Notes: generated by a model from the sequence alone, not told the origin. DNA of 35,947 nt from an uncultured Lysobacter sp. (GCA_946480055.1 CAMLID010000029.1:1-35947); one strand, 5' to 3'; positions 1 to 9,743 are shown, counted from the stretch's first letter. Program-made: numbers and translations.

Positions 1-815
<815 letters not shown>

Positions 816-828
816 GAGAGCCGCGTTT

Positions 829-895
829 CCTCTCCCGTACTGAGGGAGAGGACGTGTCGGTCCTCACCCCTTTCCTCTCCCGCTCGCGGGAGAGG
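829..895. repeat. Tandem palindromic intergenic repeat between atpD and atpC
   Basis: Two hairpins lie side by side inside the transcribed spacer. The first has 8-bp arms (829-836 and 844-851). The second has a perfect 10-bp stem (874-883 and 886-895) closed by only two bases. Both are built on cctctccc/gggagagg, and the element at 33016-33130 is of the same type. No T-tract follows, so a processing or mRNA-stability element fits better than a terminator. Confidence 0.7.
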
Positions 896-921
896 GGGAC
901 AACGAATAAAGGCGTTCTCTT

Positions 922-1347
922 ATGGCATCCACCTTCCGTTGCGACATCGTCAGTGCCGAGGAAGAAATCTTCCACGGCGAGGCGACGCTGCTGGTCGCTA
1001 CCGGCGAAATCGGCGAGCTCGGCATCGCGCCGCGTCACGCCCCGCTGATCACGCGCCTCAAGCCCGGCAAGGTCGTCGTGACCCTGCCCAACGGCGAGCA
1101 GCTGGACTTCGCCGTGTCCGGCGGCATCCTGGAAGTGCAGCCGCAGGTCGTGACCGTGCTGGCCGACACCGCGATCCGCGCCCAGGACATCGACGAGGCC
1201 GCCGTGCGCGCCGCCAAGGAAGAGGCCGAGCGTGCGCTGGCCAACCGCGGTCCGCAGATGGACGTGGCCGAAGCCCAGGCCAAGCTGGCCGAGGCCATGG
1301 CGCAGCTGCAGGCGCTGGAGCGTCTGCGTAAGAGCATGAAGCACTGA
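922..1347 (+). CDS. atpC: ATP synthase F1 subunit epsilon
   Basis: A protein of 141 residues, close to the usual 138-140. Epsilon is part of the central stalk; it couples rotation to catalysis and can inhibit ATP hydrolysis. The N-terminal beta-sandwich (about residues 1-85) is recognisable from the start [13 protein letters not shown], the [14 protein letters not shown] stretch and the GGILEVQ strand. The C-terminal helical hairpin (about 90-141) is rich in Ala and Glu. The ATG at 922 is preceded by an AAAGG-type ribosome site. It is the last gene of the atp operon, and an intrinsic terminator follows 24 bp after the stop. Confidence 0.98.
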   Translation: MASTFRCDIVSAEEEIFHGEATLLVATGEIGELGIAPRHAPLITRLKPGKVVVTLPNGEQLDFAVSGGILEVQPQVVTVLADTAIRAQDIDEAAVRAAKEEAERALANRGPQMDVAEAQAKLAEAMAQLQALERLRKSMKH

Positions 1348-1371
1348 TCGCGCGCCACCGCGTTGCGAACG

Positions 1372-1399
1372 AAAACGCCGGCCTCGCGCCGGCGTTTTT
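1372..1399 (+). terminator. Intrinsic terminator of the atp operon
   Basis: An 11-bp GC-rich stem (1372-1382 with 1388-1398) closes a 5-base loop and ends in a run of five T. The A-rich left arm means it could also stop transcription from the opposite direction. Confidence 0.9.
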
Positions 1400-1423
1400 C
1401 GTTTCCAGAGGCCTTATCGCCGT

Positions 1424-1520
1424 GGGGTAGGAGCGGCGTGAGCCGCGACAGGCAAGTCCGGTAATCGCGCAGGTCAAGAGTGCGGAGCATGGCGGTCGCG
1501 GCTTACGCCGCTCCTGCCCC
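1424..1520. repeat. REPIN-like element: two inverted REP sequences
   Basis: The left REP (1424-1449) has the form GGGGTAG-gagcggcgtgagccgcgac. The right REP (1495-1520) is its inverted counterpart, ending in gctcctgcccc, with about 45 bp between them. Each unit carries its own palindrome (gcggc-gtga-gccgc). GTAG at the head of the palindrome is the hallmark of REPs moved by RAYT (TnpA-REP) transposases in Xanthomonadales and Pseudomonas. A second copy lies at 3544-3676. No RAYT gene is present in the window. Confidence 0.8.
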
Positions 1521-1537
1521 CAAGGCTCGGTATCGCC

Positions 1538-1921
1538 TCAGCGCCGATAGACCCAATGCCGCGAAAGCAGGAATCCGATACCGCCCAGCATCAGTTCCAC
1601 CGCGGGCTTGGCCAGCCAGGTCCAGGTCAGGCCGACCGCGTCGTCGATCGCGCCCATGGCCCAGGTGCTGACCAGGGTGGTCGCCAGCCACATGCCCAGG
1701 AAGCGGCCGAACTGGCGCCGGCCTATACGGGTGTCGTCGCCGGCGAAGGTGATGCGGCCGTTGAGCCAGAACCCCAGCAGCGCGCCGCTGATGCGTCCGG
1801 CGACGTTGGCCGGTTCCACCGCCATGCCGGCGTGGCTGAGCGCGACCATCACGCCCCAATCCAGCAGCCATTGGATCAGGCCGATGATCAGATAGTGGCG
1901 GCCCTGCCGGCCCAGGCTCAT
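1538..1921 (-). CDS. GtrA-like family membrane protein
   Basis: A 127-residue polytopic membrane protein with about four predicted helices (roughly residues 9-30, 38-58, 74-95 and 100-120). The family contains GtrA, a proposed flippase for bactoprenol-linked glucose, and proteins linked to cell-surface polysaccharide synthesis. Typical family features are the start [11 protein letters not shown], the R-x-x-x-F-x-x-N pattern ([14 protein letters not shown]) and the end [11 protein letters not shown] longer reading frame extends upstream to 2077, but the ATG at 1921 has a GGAG site nine bases before it and places the first helix correctly, so I chose it. It stands alone, divergent from glmU. 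The substrate cannot be told from sequence. Confidence 0.85.
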   Translation of the reverse strand: MSLGRQGRHYLIIGLIQWLLDWGVMVALSHAGMAVEPANVAGRISGALLGFWLNGRITFAGDDTRIGRRQFGRFLGMWLATTLVSTWAMGAIDDAVGLTWTWLAKPAVELMLGGIGFLLSRHWVYRR

Positions 1922-2067
1922 CGTGCGCGGCTCCGCGCGGGACGTGGGCGCGACTGCGGACGGCGGCGGGAGGGGAGCGCGGGCGAATTCGGCACCGCCG
2001 CATCCTAGCAGGGCCCGCGCGGCTAGAATCACTGGCAACTGAACGCGCAATCGCTCCTGGAGCCCGC

Positions 2068-3441
2068 ATGGCCGCACCCCTGCATGTCGTCATCCTCGCC
2101 GCCGGCGAGGGCAAGCGGATGAAGTCCGACACCGCCAAAGTGCTGCAGAAGATCGGTGGCCGTCCGATGCTCGCGCACGTGATCGCGACCGCACGCGCCT
2201 TGAACTCCGCCGGCATCCACGTCGTCTACGGCCACGGTGGCGAGCAGGTACGCGCGGCCTTCGCCGACCAGCCCGATCTGCACTGGGCAGAACAGGCGCA
2301 GCGTCTGGGCACCGGTCACGCGGTGCAACAGGCGATGCCGGACGTACCGCTGGATGCGCGCGTGCTGGTGTTGTACGGCGACGTGCCGCTGACCACGTCC
2401 GCGACCCTGCAACGCCTGCTGGACGCACCGGGCCGGCTTGCGGTGCTGGTCGCCGATCTGAGCGATCCCACCGGTTACGGCCGCGTCGTTCGCGACGCCG
2501 AAGGCCGCGTAGGCCAGATCGTCGAGCACAAAGACGCCGACGACGAGCAGCGCGAAATCCGTACCGTCAACACCGGCATCCTGGTCGCAGACGGCGAACC
2601 GCTGCGACGCTGGCTGGAGAGCCTGGGCAACGACAACGCTCAGGGCGAGTACTACCTCACCGACGTGTTCGCTTCCGCTGCGGCCGAGTTCAGCGCCGCG
2701 GAGATGGTGCACGTGACCGACCCGCTCGAAGTCGAAGGCGTCAACGATCCCTGGCAGCTGGCGCAGATGGAACGCGCGTTCCAGCGTCGCGCCGCGCGTG
2801 CGCTGTGCGAGCAAGGCGCGCGTCTTGCCGATCCGGCGCGTTACGACCAGCGCGGTGAAGTCAGCATCGGGCGCGATGTCGAGATCGATGTCGACGTGGT
2901 GCTGGAAGGCCGGGTCGAACTCGCCGACGGCGTACGCATCGGTCCGTTCTGCCGGCTCAAGGACGTGAAGCTGGGCCCGGGCACGGAAGTGCGCGCGCAT
3001 TGCGACCTCGACGGCGTGGTGGTCGAAGGCTCGGCCCATATCGGGCCCTATGCGCGCCTGCGCCCAGGTACGGTACTCGCCGATGGCGTGCATATCGGCA
3101 ATTTCGTCGAGACCAAGAACGCGCGTCTGGGCGTGAGCAGCAAGGCCAATCACCTGAGCTATCTCGGGGACGTGACCATCGGCAGCGGCGTCAACGTCGG
3201 CGCCGGCACCATCACCTGCAACTACGACGGCGTGAACAAGTTCGCCACCGTCATCGAGGACGGCGCCTTCATCGGTTCCAACTCGGCATTGGTGGCGCCG
3301 GTGACCATCGGCGCGGGCGCGACCATCGGCGCCGGTTCGGTGATCGGCAAAAACGCGCCGGCGGGCAAGCTGACCATCGCGCGTGCGCGTCAGGTCACGC
3401 TGGAGGGGTGGCAGCGGCCGGTGAAGAAGCCGAAGGACTAA
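2068..3441 (+). CDS. glmU: Bifunctional UDP-N-acetylglucosamine pyrophosphorylase / glucosamine-1-phosphate N-acetyltransferase
   Basis: A cytoplasmic enzyme of 457 residues (E. coli 456) that acetylates glucosamine-1-phosphate and then joins it to UTP, giving UDP-GlcNAc for peptidoglycan and lipopolysaccharide. The N-terminal uridyltransferase domain (about 1-230) begins with the nucleotide-binding loop [11 protein letters not shown] and has the YGDVPLT magnesium-binding strand. From about residue 250 the protein becomes a left-handed beta-helix of hexapeptide repeats, with the acetyltransferase signature [16 protein letters not shown], the HLSYLGD loop and CNYDGVNK. The ATG has CTGGAG six bases upstream. 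glmS, the enzyme supplying glucosamine-6-phosphate, lies about 10 kb downstream instead of next door. Confidence 0.98.
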   Translation: MAAPLHVVILAAGEGKRMKSDTAKVLQKIGGRPMLAHVIATARALNSAGIHVVYGHGGEQVRAAFADQPDLHWAEQAQRLGTGHAVQQAMPDVPLDARVLVLYGDVPLTTSATLQRLLDAPGRLAVLVADLSDPTGYGRVVRDAEGRVGQIVEHKDADDEQREIRTVNTGILVADGEPLRRWLESLGNDNAQGEYYLTDVFASAAAEFSAAEMVHVTDPLEVEGVNDPWQLAQMERAFQRRAARALCEQGARLADPARYDQRGEVSIGRDVEIDVDVVLEGRVELADGVRIGPFCRLKDVKLGPGTEVRAHCDLDGVVVEGSAHIGPYARLRPGTVLADGVHIGNFVETKNARLGVSSKANHLSYLGDVTIGSGVNVGAGTITCNYDGVNKFATVIEDGAFIGSNSALVAPVTIGAGATIGAGSVIGKNAPAGKLTIARARQVTLEGWQRPVKKPKD

Positions 3442-3543
3442 CGAAAGGCTGAGGCAAGGAGCGCAGAGGAAGTAGCGGAGGCGAAGTTCCACTCGCTACG
3501 CGGATCATGCCGCTCCCATAGGAAGCTGCAGCGCATCTGCCTT

Positions 3544-3676
3544 GGGGTAGAGCGGCGTAAGCCGCGACCGAACCGGCGGCCGCCAAAGTGCCGCGTTTAT
3601 GCGTGTCGTTGCCGAGTCGTTGCGGTTTGCGTTGCAATTGAGTTGTCGCGGTCGCGGCTCACGCCGCTCCTACCCC
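3544..3676. repeat. REPIN-like element, second copy
   Basis: The left REP (3544-3568, missing one G compared with the copy at 1424) and the inverted right REP (3651-3676) flank an 82-bp spacer. The right REP is essentially the reverse complement of the left REP at 1424-1449. It sits between the convergent ends of glmU and the histidine kinase, the usual place for such elements. Confidence 0.8.
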
Positions 3677-3697
3677 AGAGCGGGGCGCGGGCCGGGC

Positions 3698-5017
3698 TCA
3701 ATCCGGAATCAGCATCGACACGCACAACCCGCCGCCTTCGCGATTGAGCAGGGCGATGCGGCCGCCATGCGCTTCGGCGATCTCGCGCGCCAGCGCCAGG
3801 CCCAGGCCGGTGCCGTTGCGCTTGGTCGAGTAGAACGGCAGCAAGGCATTGGACAGCACCGCTTCGTTCATGCCGGTGCCGCGGTCGAGCACGTCGATGC
3901 GCCAGGCGCCCGGCGAGCGACGCAGCACCAGCCGCACTTCCTCGGGCTTGGACCCGGACTCGTGCGCGTTCTTGAGCAGGTTGAGCAGGCTTTGCTCCAG
4001 CTGCGCGGCATCGAAATGGGCGATGCCTTCCTGGCCGCGCGCGCGACCGTCGTAGACGAAATCGACCTGGCTGCGCAGCTGGGCCAGGAAGCGCGACCAG
4101 TCCACCGCCTCCAGTCGCGGCGACGGCAGTTTGGCGAAGCGCGCGTAGTCGCGGATGAAACCTTCCAGGTGGCGCGCACGTTCCTCGATGGTCGTCAGCG
4201 CGGTCGGCAGTTTGTCGTACTGCCCGCGTCGCAGCAGTTCGGCGCCGGAATGGGCGAGGGAGGCGATCGGCGCGAGCGAGTTGTTGAGCTCGTGGCTGAT
4301 CACCCGGATCACCTTCTTCCAGGTCTGCACTTCCTGGCGTCGCAGCTCGGCGGTGAGCTGGCGCAGCAGCACCAGTTCGTGATGGCGGCCGTTGAGACGG
4401 AACATGCGCCGGGCGAGGTGATAGATGTCCTCGTTGTCCTCGTCCCCGACCGTAAACATGCCGTCGCCGCCGCGGTCGAAGGCTTCGCGCACCGGTTCTG
4501 GCGCACGCATGAGCAGGTCCTCGAAGGATTGCCCTTCGAGCCGGCGGCCTTCGCCCAGCATCTTGCGGGCGGCGAGATTGGCGTGGACGACGCGCCGGCC
4601 CGGATCGATCAGCACCATCGCCACCGGCGTGTTCTGAACCATCGTGTCGAGCAGCAGTTCGCGCTGCACCAGCGACAGCCGCTGCTCGCGCAAGGCTTCG
4701 CCGAGGCGGTTGTGGCTTTCGACCAGCTCGCCCAGTTCGCCACGGCCGGACCAGGACAGGCCGAAGCTGTAGTCGCCGTCGCGGTAGCTGGCGACGCTGC
4801 CGGCGAGCGCACGGAACAGCGAGTTCATCGGCGCGAACGCGCGCCTGACGTGGTAGATGAGCAGAGGCAGCAGCAAAGCCACGGTCAGCGCCGGCGCCAT
4901 CCAGCGCTGCGGCAGCAGGGTGATCAGCCAGGTCGTGAGCGCGGTACCCACGATCAGATACGCCAGCGCGATCGCGCTGAAGCTCAGGCTCAGGGGCAGA
5001 CGGCGCAGCCAGCGCAT
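3698..5017 (-). CDS. Membrane histidine kinase, NtrY/NtrB-like, partner of the adjacent regulator
   Basis: A 439-residue sensor kinase. Two transmembrane helices (about 13-35 and 40-57) enclose almost no periplasmic loop, so the signal is probably sensed in the membrane or cytoplasm. A HAMP-like linker and a PAS-like domain (about 120-215) follow. The H-box is SHELNNSLAP with phosphorylated His242; the N-box NLLKNAHES and the G-box GTGLGLALA complete the ATPase domain. This H-box type is typical of kinases paired with sigma-54 activators. A longer frame reaches 5188, but the ATG at 5017 is right because GAGGAG precedes it and the longer part overlaps the regulator gene. The ribosome site lies next to the regulator's stop codon, 10 bp upstream, so the two are probably translationally coupled. 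Confidence 0.93.
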   Translation of the reverse strand: MRWLRRLPLSLSFSAIALAYLIVGTALTTWLITLLPQRWMAPALTVALLLPLLIYHVRRAFAPMNSLFRALAGSVASYRDGDYSFGLSWSGRGELGELVESHNRLGEALREQRLSLVQRELLLDTMVQNTPVAMVLIDPGRRVVHANLAARKMLGEGRRLEGQSFEDLLMRAPEPVREAFDRGGDGMFTVGDEDNEDIYHLARRMFRLNGRHHELVLLRQLTAELRRQEVQTWKKVIRVISHELNNSLAPIASLAHSGAELLRRGQYDKLPTALTTIEERARHLEGFIRDYARFAKLPSPRLEAVDWSRFLAQLRSQVDFVYDGRARGQEGIAHFDAAQLEQSLLNLLKNAHESGSKPEEVRLVLRRSPGAWRIDVLDRGTGMNEAVLSNALLPFYSTKRNGTGLGLALAREIAEAHGGRIALLNREGGGLCVSMLIPD

Positions 5018-5027
5018 CGTGATCTCC

Positions 5028-6386
5028 TCAGTCCCGTCGTATGCCGAGCCGGTCGAGCCGGCGGTACAGCGCCTGACGCGACAGACCCAATTCGCTCGCA
5101 GCCTGCGCGAGCACGCCGCCGGCACGTTCCAGCGCGGCCTCGATGCTGGCGCGGTCGGGTTCGTCGCCGCCGGCTGCTGCCGACACATGTGCGGTCGGTG
5201 CGGGCAAACCCAGGTCGGCGACGCCGATTCCGTCGCCGCGCGCCAACAGTACCGCGCGCTGCAGTGTGTTGCGCAGTTCGCGCACGTTGCCTGGCCAGGA
5301 GTGCGCGGTCAGTGCGCGTTCGGCCTCCTCGCTCAGTCGCTTGCCGCCGTCGCCGGCGAGTTCGCGCAGGAACTTGCGCGCCAGCGGCAGCACGTCGTCG
5401 GGCCGTTCGCCCAGCGGCGGCAGGTGGATCTCGATGGTGTTGAGGCGGTAGTAGAGGTCTTCGCGAAAACGGCCGTCGCGGATCATCGCCGGCAGGTCGG
5501 CGTTGGTCGCACTGATCACGCGGACCTTGACCTGGCGTTCGCGGTTGGAACCCAGGCGCTCGAAGCGTCCGGTCTCCAGCACGCGCAACAGCTTCATCTG
5601 CCCGGCCAGCGGCAGGTTGCCGATCTCGTCCAGGAACAGGGTGCCGCCGTCGGCGGCTTCGAACTTGCCTTCGCGGGCCTTGCTGGCACCGGTATAGGCG
5701 CCGGCGTCGGCGCCGAACAACTCGGCTTCGATCAGTTCCGACGGCAGCGCGCCGCAATTGAGGGTCACGAACGGTCCGGACTTGACCGAGGAGTTGGCCT
5801 GCACGATCTCGGCGATCTTTTCCTTGCCCGAGCCGTTGGGGCCGGTGATCAGCACCGGCACGTCGGCGCGCGCCACATGGCCGGCCAGTTCGACCACGCG
5901 CGCCAGCGCTTCGGACGCGAACACCAGGCCGCGCAGGTCGTAGCGCGATTCGAGTTCGCGCTGCACGCGCCGGCGTTGGTCGTGCAGGCGGTTGACCTCG
6001 CGAGTGCTCGCCGACAGTTCCAGCAGGTTCTCGACGCTGGCCAGCAGCTTTTGGTCGTCCCAGGGCTTGGCCAGGTAGTCGGCGGCGCCGGCCTTGGCCA
6101 GGTCGACGGCGATGTCCAGGTGGGTCCAGGCGGTGAGCAGGATGATCGGCAGATCGGGGTGGCGCGCGCGGATGTCGCGGAACAGGGCCACGCCTTCTTC
6201 GCCCGAGGTGGTGTCGGCGCTGAAATTCATGTCCTGGATCACCAGGCCGATGTCCTCGCGCGCCAGCGTCTGCAGGCCTTCCTCAGGCGACTGCGCGGTG
6301 AGCACGCGGATCTCGCGCAGGCCGAACAGCAGGTCCAGCGCGGTGCCGACCGCGGGGTTGTCGTCGATCACCAGGACGGTGCGCAT
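5028..6386 (-). CDS. NtrC-family sigma-54-dependent response regulator
   Basis: A 452-residue cytoplasmic activator. The receiver domain (1-120) has the acidic pair D8-D9, phosphoacceptor D52, T85 and K107. The AAA+ domain (about 155-380) has Walker A GPNGSGKE (182-189), the sigma-54-contacting loop GAYTGA (229-234) in place of the usual GAFTGA, and Walker B GGTLFLDE (247-254). The C-terminus is a Fis-type helix-turn-helix (ASELGLSRQALYRRL). The start at 6386 has CCGGAG upstream; the longer frame to 6467 adds a non-conserved leader. The likely target is the export operon at 8.5-13.4 kb, whose first gene has a sigma-54 promoter (13401-13414). A TATACT at 6446-6451 (minus strand) could be the -10 of a separate sigma-70 promoter for this pair. 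Confidence 0.95.
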   Translation of the reverse strand: MRTVLVIDDNPAVGTALDLLFGLREIRVLTAQSPEEGLQTLAREDIGLVIQDMNFSADTTSGEEGVALFRDIRARHPDLPIILLTAWTHLDIAVDLAKAGAADYLAKPWDDQKLLASVENLLELSASTREVNRLHDQRRRVQRELESRYDLRGLVFASEALARVVELAGHVARADVPVLITGPNGSGKEKIAEIVQANSSVKSGPFVTLNCGALPSELIEAELFGADAGAYTGASKAREGKFEAADGGTLFLDEIGNLPLAGQMKLLRVLETGRFERLGSNRERQVKVRVISATNADLPAMIRDGRFREDLYYRLNTIEIHLPPLGERPDDVLPLARKFLRELAGDGGKRLSEEAERALTAHSWPGNVRELRNTLQRAVLLARGDGIGVADLGLPAPTAHVSAAAGGDEPDRASIEAALERAGGVLAQAASELGLSRQALYRRLDRLGIRRD

Positions 6387-6408
6387 AGGGCTCCGGGAAT
6401 GTGAAGGT

Positions 6409-6433
6409 GCGGCGGCGTGCGCGACGCCGCCGC
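6409..6433 (-). other. Stem-loop between the DUF885 gene and the regulator
   Basis: A perfect 10-bp GC stem (6409-6418 with 6424-6433) closes a 5-base loop. No U-tract follows on the minus strand, so termination is uncertain; it may only attenuate read-through from the peptidase gene into the regulator. Confidence 0.45.
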
Positions 6434-6510
6434 GGGTCCGGCAGAAGTATAGCCAGCGCCGCCGCACGACAGCGGCGCGCGGGCGCCGATATCGCGTTGC
6501 GGCGCGTAGG

Positions 6511-8340
6511 TCATGGCGCGCCTACGGCCTTGGCGCCGCTGCGGCTGCTTGCGATCCAGCCGTCGACGCGCTGTTCCAGCACGTCCAGCGGCAGCGCGCC
6601 GCCGCCCAGCACCTGGTCGTGGAAGGCGCGGATGTCGAAGCGGTCGCCCAGCGCGCGCTGTGCGCGCTCGCGCAGTTCGACGATCTTGAGCTCGCCGATC
6701 TTGTACGCCAGCGCTTGGCCCGGGGTGGCGATGTAGCGGTCGACCTCGGCCTGGATGCTGACCTCGTCGGAATCCGAATGCTCGCGGTACCAACTCACCA
6801 TCTGCTCGCGCGTCCAGCGCTTGTGGTGCACGCCGGTGTCCAGCACCAAGCGGTTGGCGCGCACCAGCTCCTGGGCGAGGCGGCCGAAGTCGCTGTACGG
6901 GTCCTGGTAGAAGCCCAGTTCCTTGCCCAGGCGTTCGGAGTACAGGCCCCAGCCTTCGATATAGGCGATCTCGCCGATCAGGCGCCGGAACGGCGGCAGT
7001 TCCGGTAGGGCGCGGGTGATCGAGTTCTGCAGGTGATGGCCGGGAATGCCTTCGTGGTAGGCGATCGCCTCGATCGGCATCAGCAGACGCTCGGTGGGGG
7101 TGCTGGTGTTGATCATGATCATGCCCGGGCGCGAGCCGTCGGGCGTGCCGGGCATGTAGCCGGCGGCGGATGCGGACTTCTCGCGGTAGGACTCGATCGC
7201 GCGCACTTCCACGCCGGTCTTGGGCAGCAGGCCGAACAGTTCCGGCAGGCGCGGCTCCATCTGGGTGACGTACTTGCGGTACAGCTCGAGGATCTGCTCG
7301 CGCGATTGCGCGTGCTGCTTGGGATCCTTGCGCACCGCAACGCGCATCGCCTTGAGGTCGGCATAACCGAGCTTGCGTGCGATCTCGGTCTGGGTTTTCT
7401 CGATACGCGCGACTTCGGCCAGACCGAGCCGGTGGATCTGCTCGGCGCTCATCGAGGTTGAGGCCTGCTGGCGGATCTGGTAGGCGTACAGCGCCTCGCC
7501 GTTGGGCAGCGACCACAGCCCCGGCACTTCGCGGCCTTGCGGCGCGTACTCCTTGGCGACGAACTGCGACAGCTTGCGATAGGCCGGGCGCACCTGTTCG
7601 TCGATCGCGGCCAGCAGGGCCTTGCGGATGCGCTCGCGTTCGGCGCTCGGGATGCTGTCGGGGAATTTCTGCAGCGGCGCGGCGAACACGTTGTCGACGC
7701 CGGTCGGGTCGGCGATGCCGTCGCACTGTCCGACCACTTTCTCCAGCAGATAGCGCGGCGGCGTCAGGCCGTCCTTGGCGCCCTGGCGCGCTCGCTCGGT
7801 AACCTGGTCCAGCAGCTTGGGCATGCTGCGCAGGCGCACGATGTACTCGTCGTATTGCTTGACGTCGTTGAACGGGAACGCGCTGGCGATGATCGGCAGC
7901 AGCAGGTGGATACCGTTCATCTGGTCCAGCGGCAGCTCGTGCAGCCTGAGCCGGTAGAACTCGCGATCGCTTTCCAGGCGCCGGATCATCAGTTGCAGAT
8001 TGAGACGGTCGGCATCGGCCAGGCCGGTGGCGTCGATCGCGCGGAAGCGCACGAGCAGTTTTTCGAGTTCACCCGTCTGACGTGCGACTTCGGCCAGCGA
8101 GAAGTCGCTCCAGCCGTCGTTGTAACGGTAGTCGCCGAAGAAGCTGGCCTGCTCCGGCGCTTCGCGCAGGAAGGTCTGCCATTGCTCGTCGAGCAAGGCA
8201 TTGAGGGCGCGGGTGCGGGTGGCGACGTCGCTGGCAGCGGTGCTGGTCGGCGCGGTCTTGGCGGCCGGCGCGGCATGGACGCCGCCGATGGCCAGGGTCA
8301 GGGCGATGGTCAGGGCATACAGGGTGACGCGTGGGGACAT
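6511..8340 (-). CDS. DUF885 family secreted metallopeptidase-like protein
   Basis: A 609-residue protein with a Sec signal peptide (residues 1-23, cut after VHA), so it acts in the periplasm or outside. The rest is one DUF885 domain. Its hallmark is YHEGIPGHH (His429, Glu430, His435, His436), a zinc-site-like motif, and EGWGLYSERLG follows about 40 residues later. Members are thought to be zinc peptidases, but few substrates are known. The ATG at 8340 is preceded by GGAG nine bases upstream. It lies on the same strand between the ABC permeases and the two-component system, which suggests it belongs to the same function, for example processing or destroying a peptide. The 162-bp gap with three hairpins upstream suggests it has, at least partly, its own transcription. 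Confidence 0.9.
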   Translation of the reverse strand: MSPRVTLYALTIALTLAIGGVHAAPAAKTAPTSTAASDVATRTRALNALLDEQWQTFLREAPEQASFFGDYRYNDGWSDFSLAEVARQTGELEKLLVRFRAIDATGLADADRLNLQLMIRRLESDREFYRLRLHELPLDQMNGIHLLLPIIASAFPFNDVKQYDEYIVRLRSMPKLLDQVTERARQGAKDGLTPPRYLLEKVVGQCDGIADPTGVDNVFAAPLQKFPDSIPSAERERIRKALLAAIDEQVRPAYRKLSQFVAKEYAPQGREVPGLWSLPNGEALYAYQIRQQASTSMSAEQIHRLGLAEVARIEKTQTEIARKLGYADLKAMRVAVRKDPKQHAQSREQILELYRKYVTQMEPRLPELFGLLPKTGVEVRAIESYREKSASAAGYMPGTPDGSRPGMIMINTSTPTERLLMPIEAIAYHEGIPGHHLQNSITRALPELPPFRRLIGEIAYIEGWGLYSERLGKELGFYQDPYSDFGRLAQELVRANRLVLDTGVHHKRWTREQMVSWYREHSDSDEVSIQAEVDRYIATPGQALAYKIGELKIVELRERAQRALGDRFDIRAFHDQVLGGGALPLDVLEQRVDGWIASSRSGAKAVGAP

Positions 8341-8375
8341 GGCTTAGGGCTCCGTGTCGGAAAGTGGAGACGACC

Positions 8376-8491
8376 CGGTCCGGGCCCGTCCAGCGCGGAG
8401 GCTGGACGGGCTTGCGGACCGACTCGGAGAGACTAGCGGGCGCGATGCGATCGCGCCCGGAACTACGCCACGCGTTCTAGATCGAACGCGT
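8376..8491 (-). other. Three consecutive stem-loops after the permease genes
   Basis: Stem 1: arms 8384-8394 and 8401-8411 (11 bp, perfect), extended by CGGTCC/GGACCG at 8376-8381 and 8416-8421. Stem 2: 8438-8446 with 8450-8458 (9 bp). Stem 3: 8470-8477 with 8484-8491 (8 bp). None is followed by a U-run on the minus strand. They fill most of the gap between the permease stop and the DUF885 start and probably mark an mRNA 3' end or a processing site. Confidence 0.55.
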
Positions 8492-8502
8492 CGGTCGACG
8501 TA

Positions 8503-9735
8503 TCAGATCGACCGCGTCGCGACCGCCGGCGGCACAGCGGCGGCGCGGCGCGCCGGGCCGAACACTGCGATCTGGCCCAGCGCCCACAGCGCCAGCGCAC
8601 CCAGCGGCAGGTAGATCGCCGGTAGGCGCGGCAGCTCGTAGTGGCTCATCAGGACCATGTTGATGCCGTAGGCCATGGCCATGCCGATGATGATGCCGAG
8701 TGTGGCGAGCAGGAAGTTCTCGGTCTGGAAGTAGCGCAGCACCTGGCCGCGGGTCGCACCCAGCGCCCGGCGCACGCCGATCTGCTTGGTCCGCTGCTGC
8801 ACCCAGAAGCTGGCCAGGCCGACGATGCCCAGCGCGGTCACCACCAGCAGGGCGATGCACACCGCGACCAGCAGCCAGGCCATCGAACGGTCCTGCTGAT
8901 AGAACTCGCGGCGCATCTGCTCCAGGGTCTTGGTGCCGTCCTCCAGCAGGATGCGGGTGGGGCCGTTCTTTTCCAGGATCGCCGACGCGGCCTTGATGGT
9001 CTCCTCGCGACGGTCGGGGTCGACCCGCAACAGGTAATTGCCGCCGACCTCGTAGGTCACCCGGATCGGGAAGATCATCGAGTACTCGTACTCGGCCGCG
9101 CCGCCGCGGTTGTTCGGACGCGCCATGTGGTCGACCACGCCGACGATGCGGGTCGGCTTGGTACCCCAGCTGTAGAAGACCTTGCCGACCGCGTTTTCGC
9201 CTGGGAACAACTTCTCCGCCACGACCTTGGTGATGATCGCCGCAGGCACGCCGGTATCCTCGGGCAGCTTGTCGAAGTCTTCGAAGTTGATGTACTCGTC
9301 GCTGTTGAAGCGGCGGCCGGCAATCAGGTTCAGGCCCAGGGTATCGATCAGTTGTTCGTCGCCGAAGTAGGTGGTCGCGCTCAGGTTAGGGAAGGGCTGT
9401 TCTTCCTTCAGCCGCACGCCGCTGTTCCACGAGGAATTGCCGAACGTGACCTGGTTGGTGATGCTGGCGGCCTTGACCCCGGGCAGGCCGCGCAGCGCGG
9501 CCAGGTCGGACTGGGTCACGGCGCGGGCGTCGTCGTTGTTGTTGATGCCGGTCAGCTGCACGCGCACGATTTCGTTCTCGGCCAGGCCGCTGGTACGGTC
9601 CATCAATTCCAGGCGGTTGCTGATCAGGAACACCGCATTGCAGATGATGGCGCAGCTCAGCGCGATCTCGAACACGATCAGTGCGGCGGCGGTCTTGTGG
9701 CGACGCAGGGTCGTCAGGATGGGGCGGATGTCCAT
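8503..9735 (-). CDS. ABC transporter permease, MacB/FtsX type (second of pair)
   Basis: A 410-residue inner-membrane protein of the MacB/FtsX superfamily. One helix at the N-terminus (about 18-40) is followed by a large periplasmic domain (MacB-PCD type, about 40-285), and three helices near the C-terminus carry the FtsX core with the family signature QIGVRRALGATRGQV. Such permeases use ATP to drive substrates out of the periplasm rather than across the inner membrane. The ATG at 9735 has GAGG upstream and lies 8 bp after the stop of the other permease. A longer frame to 10371 only overlaps that gene. The two permeases have the same layout but clearly differ in sequence, which suggests a heterodimer with the ATPase at 11.1-11.8 kb. 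Confidence 0.93.
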   Translation of the reverse strand: MDIRPILTTLRRHKTAAALIVFEIALSCAIICNAVFLISNRLELMDRTSGLAENEIVRVQLTGINNNDDARAVTQSDLAALRGLPGVKAASITNQVTFGNSSWNSGVRLKEEQPFPNLSATTYFGDEQLIDTLGLNLIAGRRFNSDEYINFEDFDKLPEDTGVPAAIITKVVAEKLFPGENAVGKVFYSWGTKPTRIVGVVDHMARPNNRGGAAEYEYSMIFPIRVTYEVGGNYLLRVDPDRREETIKAASAILEKNGPTRILLEDGTKTLEQMRREFYQQDRSMAWLLVAVCIALLVVTALGIVGLASFWVQQRTKQIGVRRALGATRGQVLRYFQTENFLLATLGIIIGMAMAYGINMVLMSHYELPRLPAIYLPLGALALWALGQIAVFGPARRAAAVPPAVATRSI

Positions 9736-9743
9736 GGATGGCC

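Noticed and set aside
1424..1520. CRISPR array or transposon ends at the palindromic repeats
   Set aside because: Only two inverted units with a single spacer and no cas genes, transposase or target duplication; REPIN explains them.
1922..2077. N-terminal extension of the GtrA-like protein
   Set aside because: Pro/Arg/Ala-rich and unlike the family; the ATG at 1921 has a better ribosome site, and the extension would overlap glmU.
3599..6404. Long plus-strand frames opposite the histidine kinase and regulator
   Set aside because: High-GC shadow frames: Arg/Ala/Gln-rich, no domain, while the opposite strand encodes complete, motif-intact proteins.
8341..8502. Intrinsic terminator after the permeases
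   Set aside because: The hairpins are strong, but none is followed by a U-tract in the direction of transcription.
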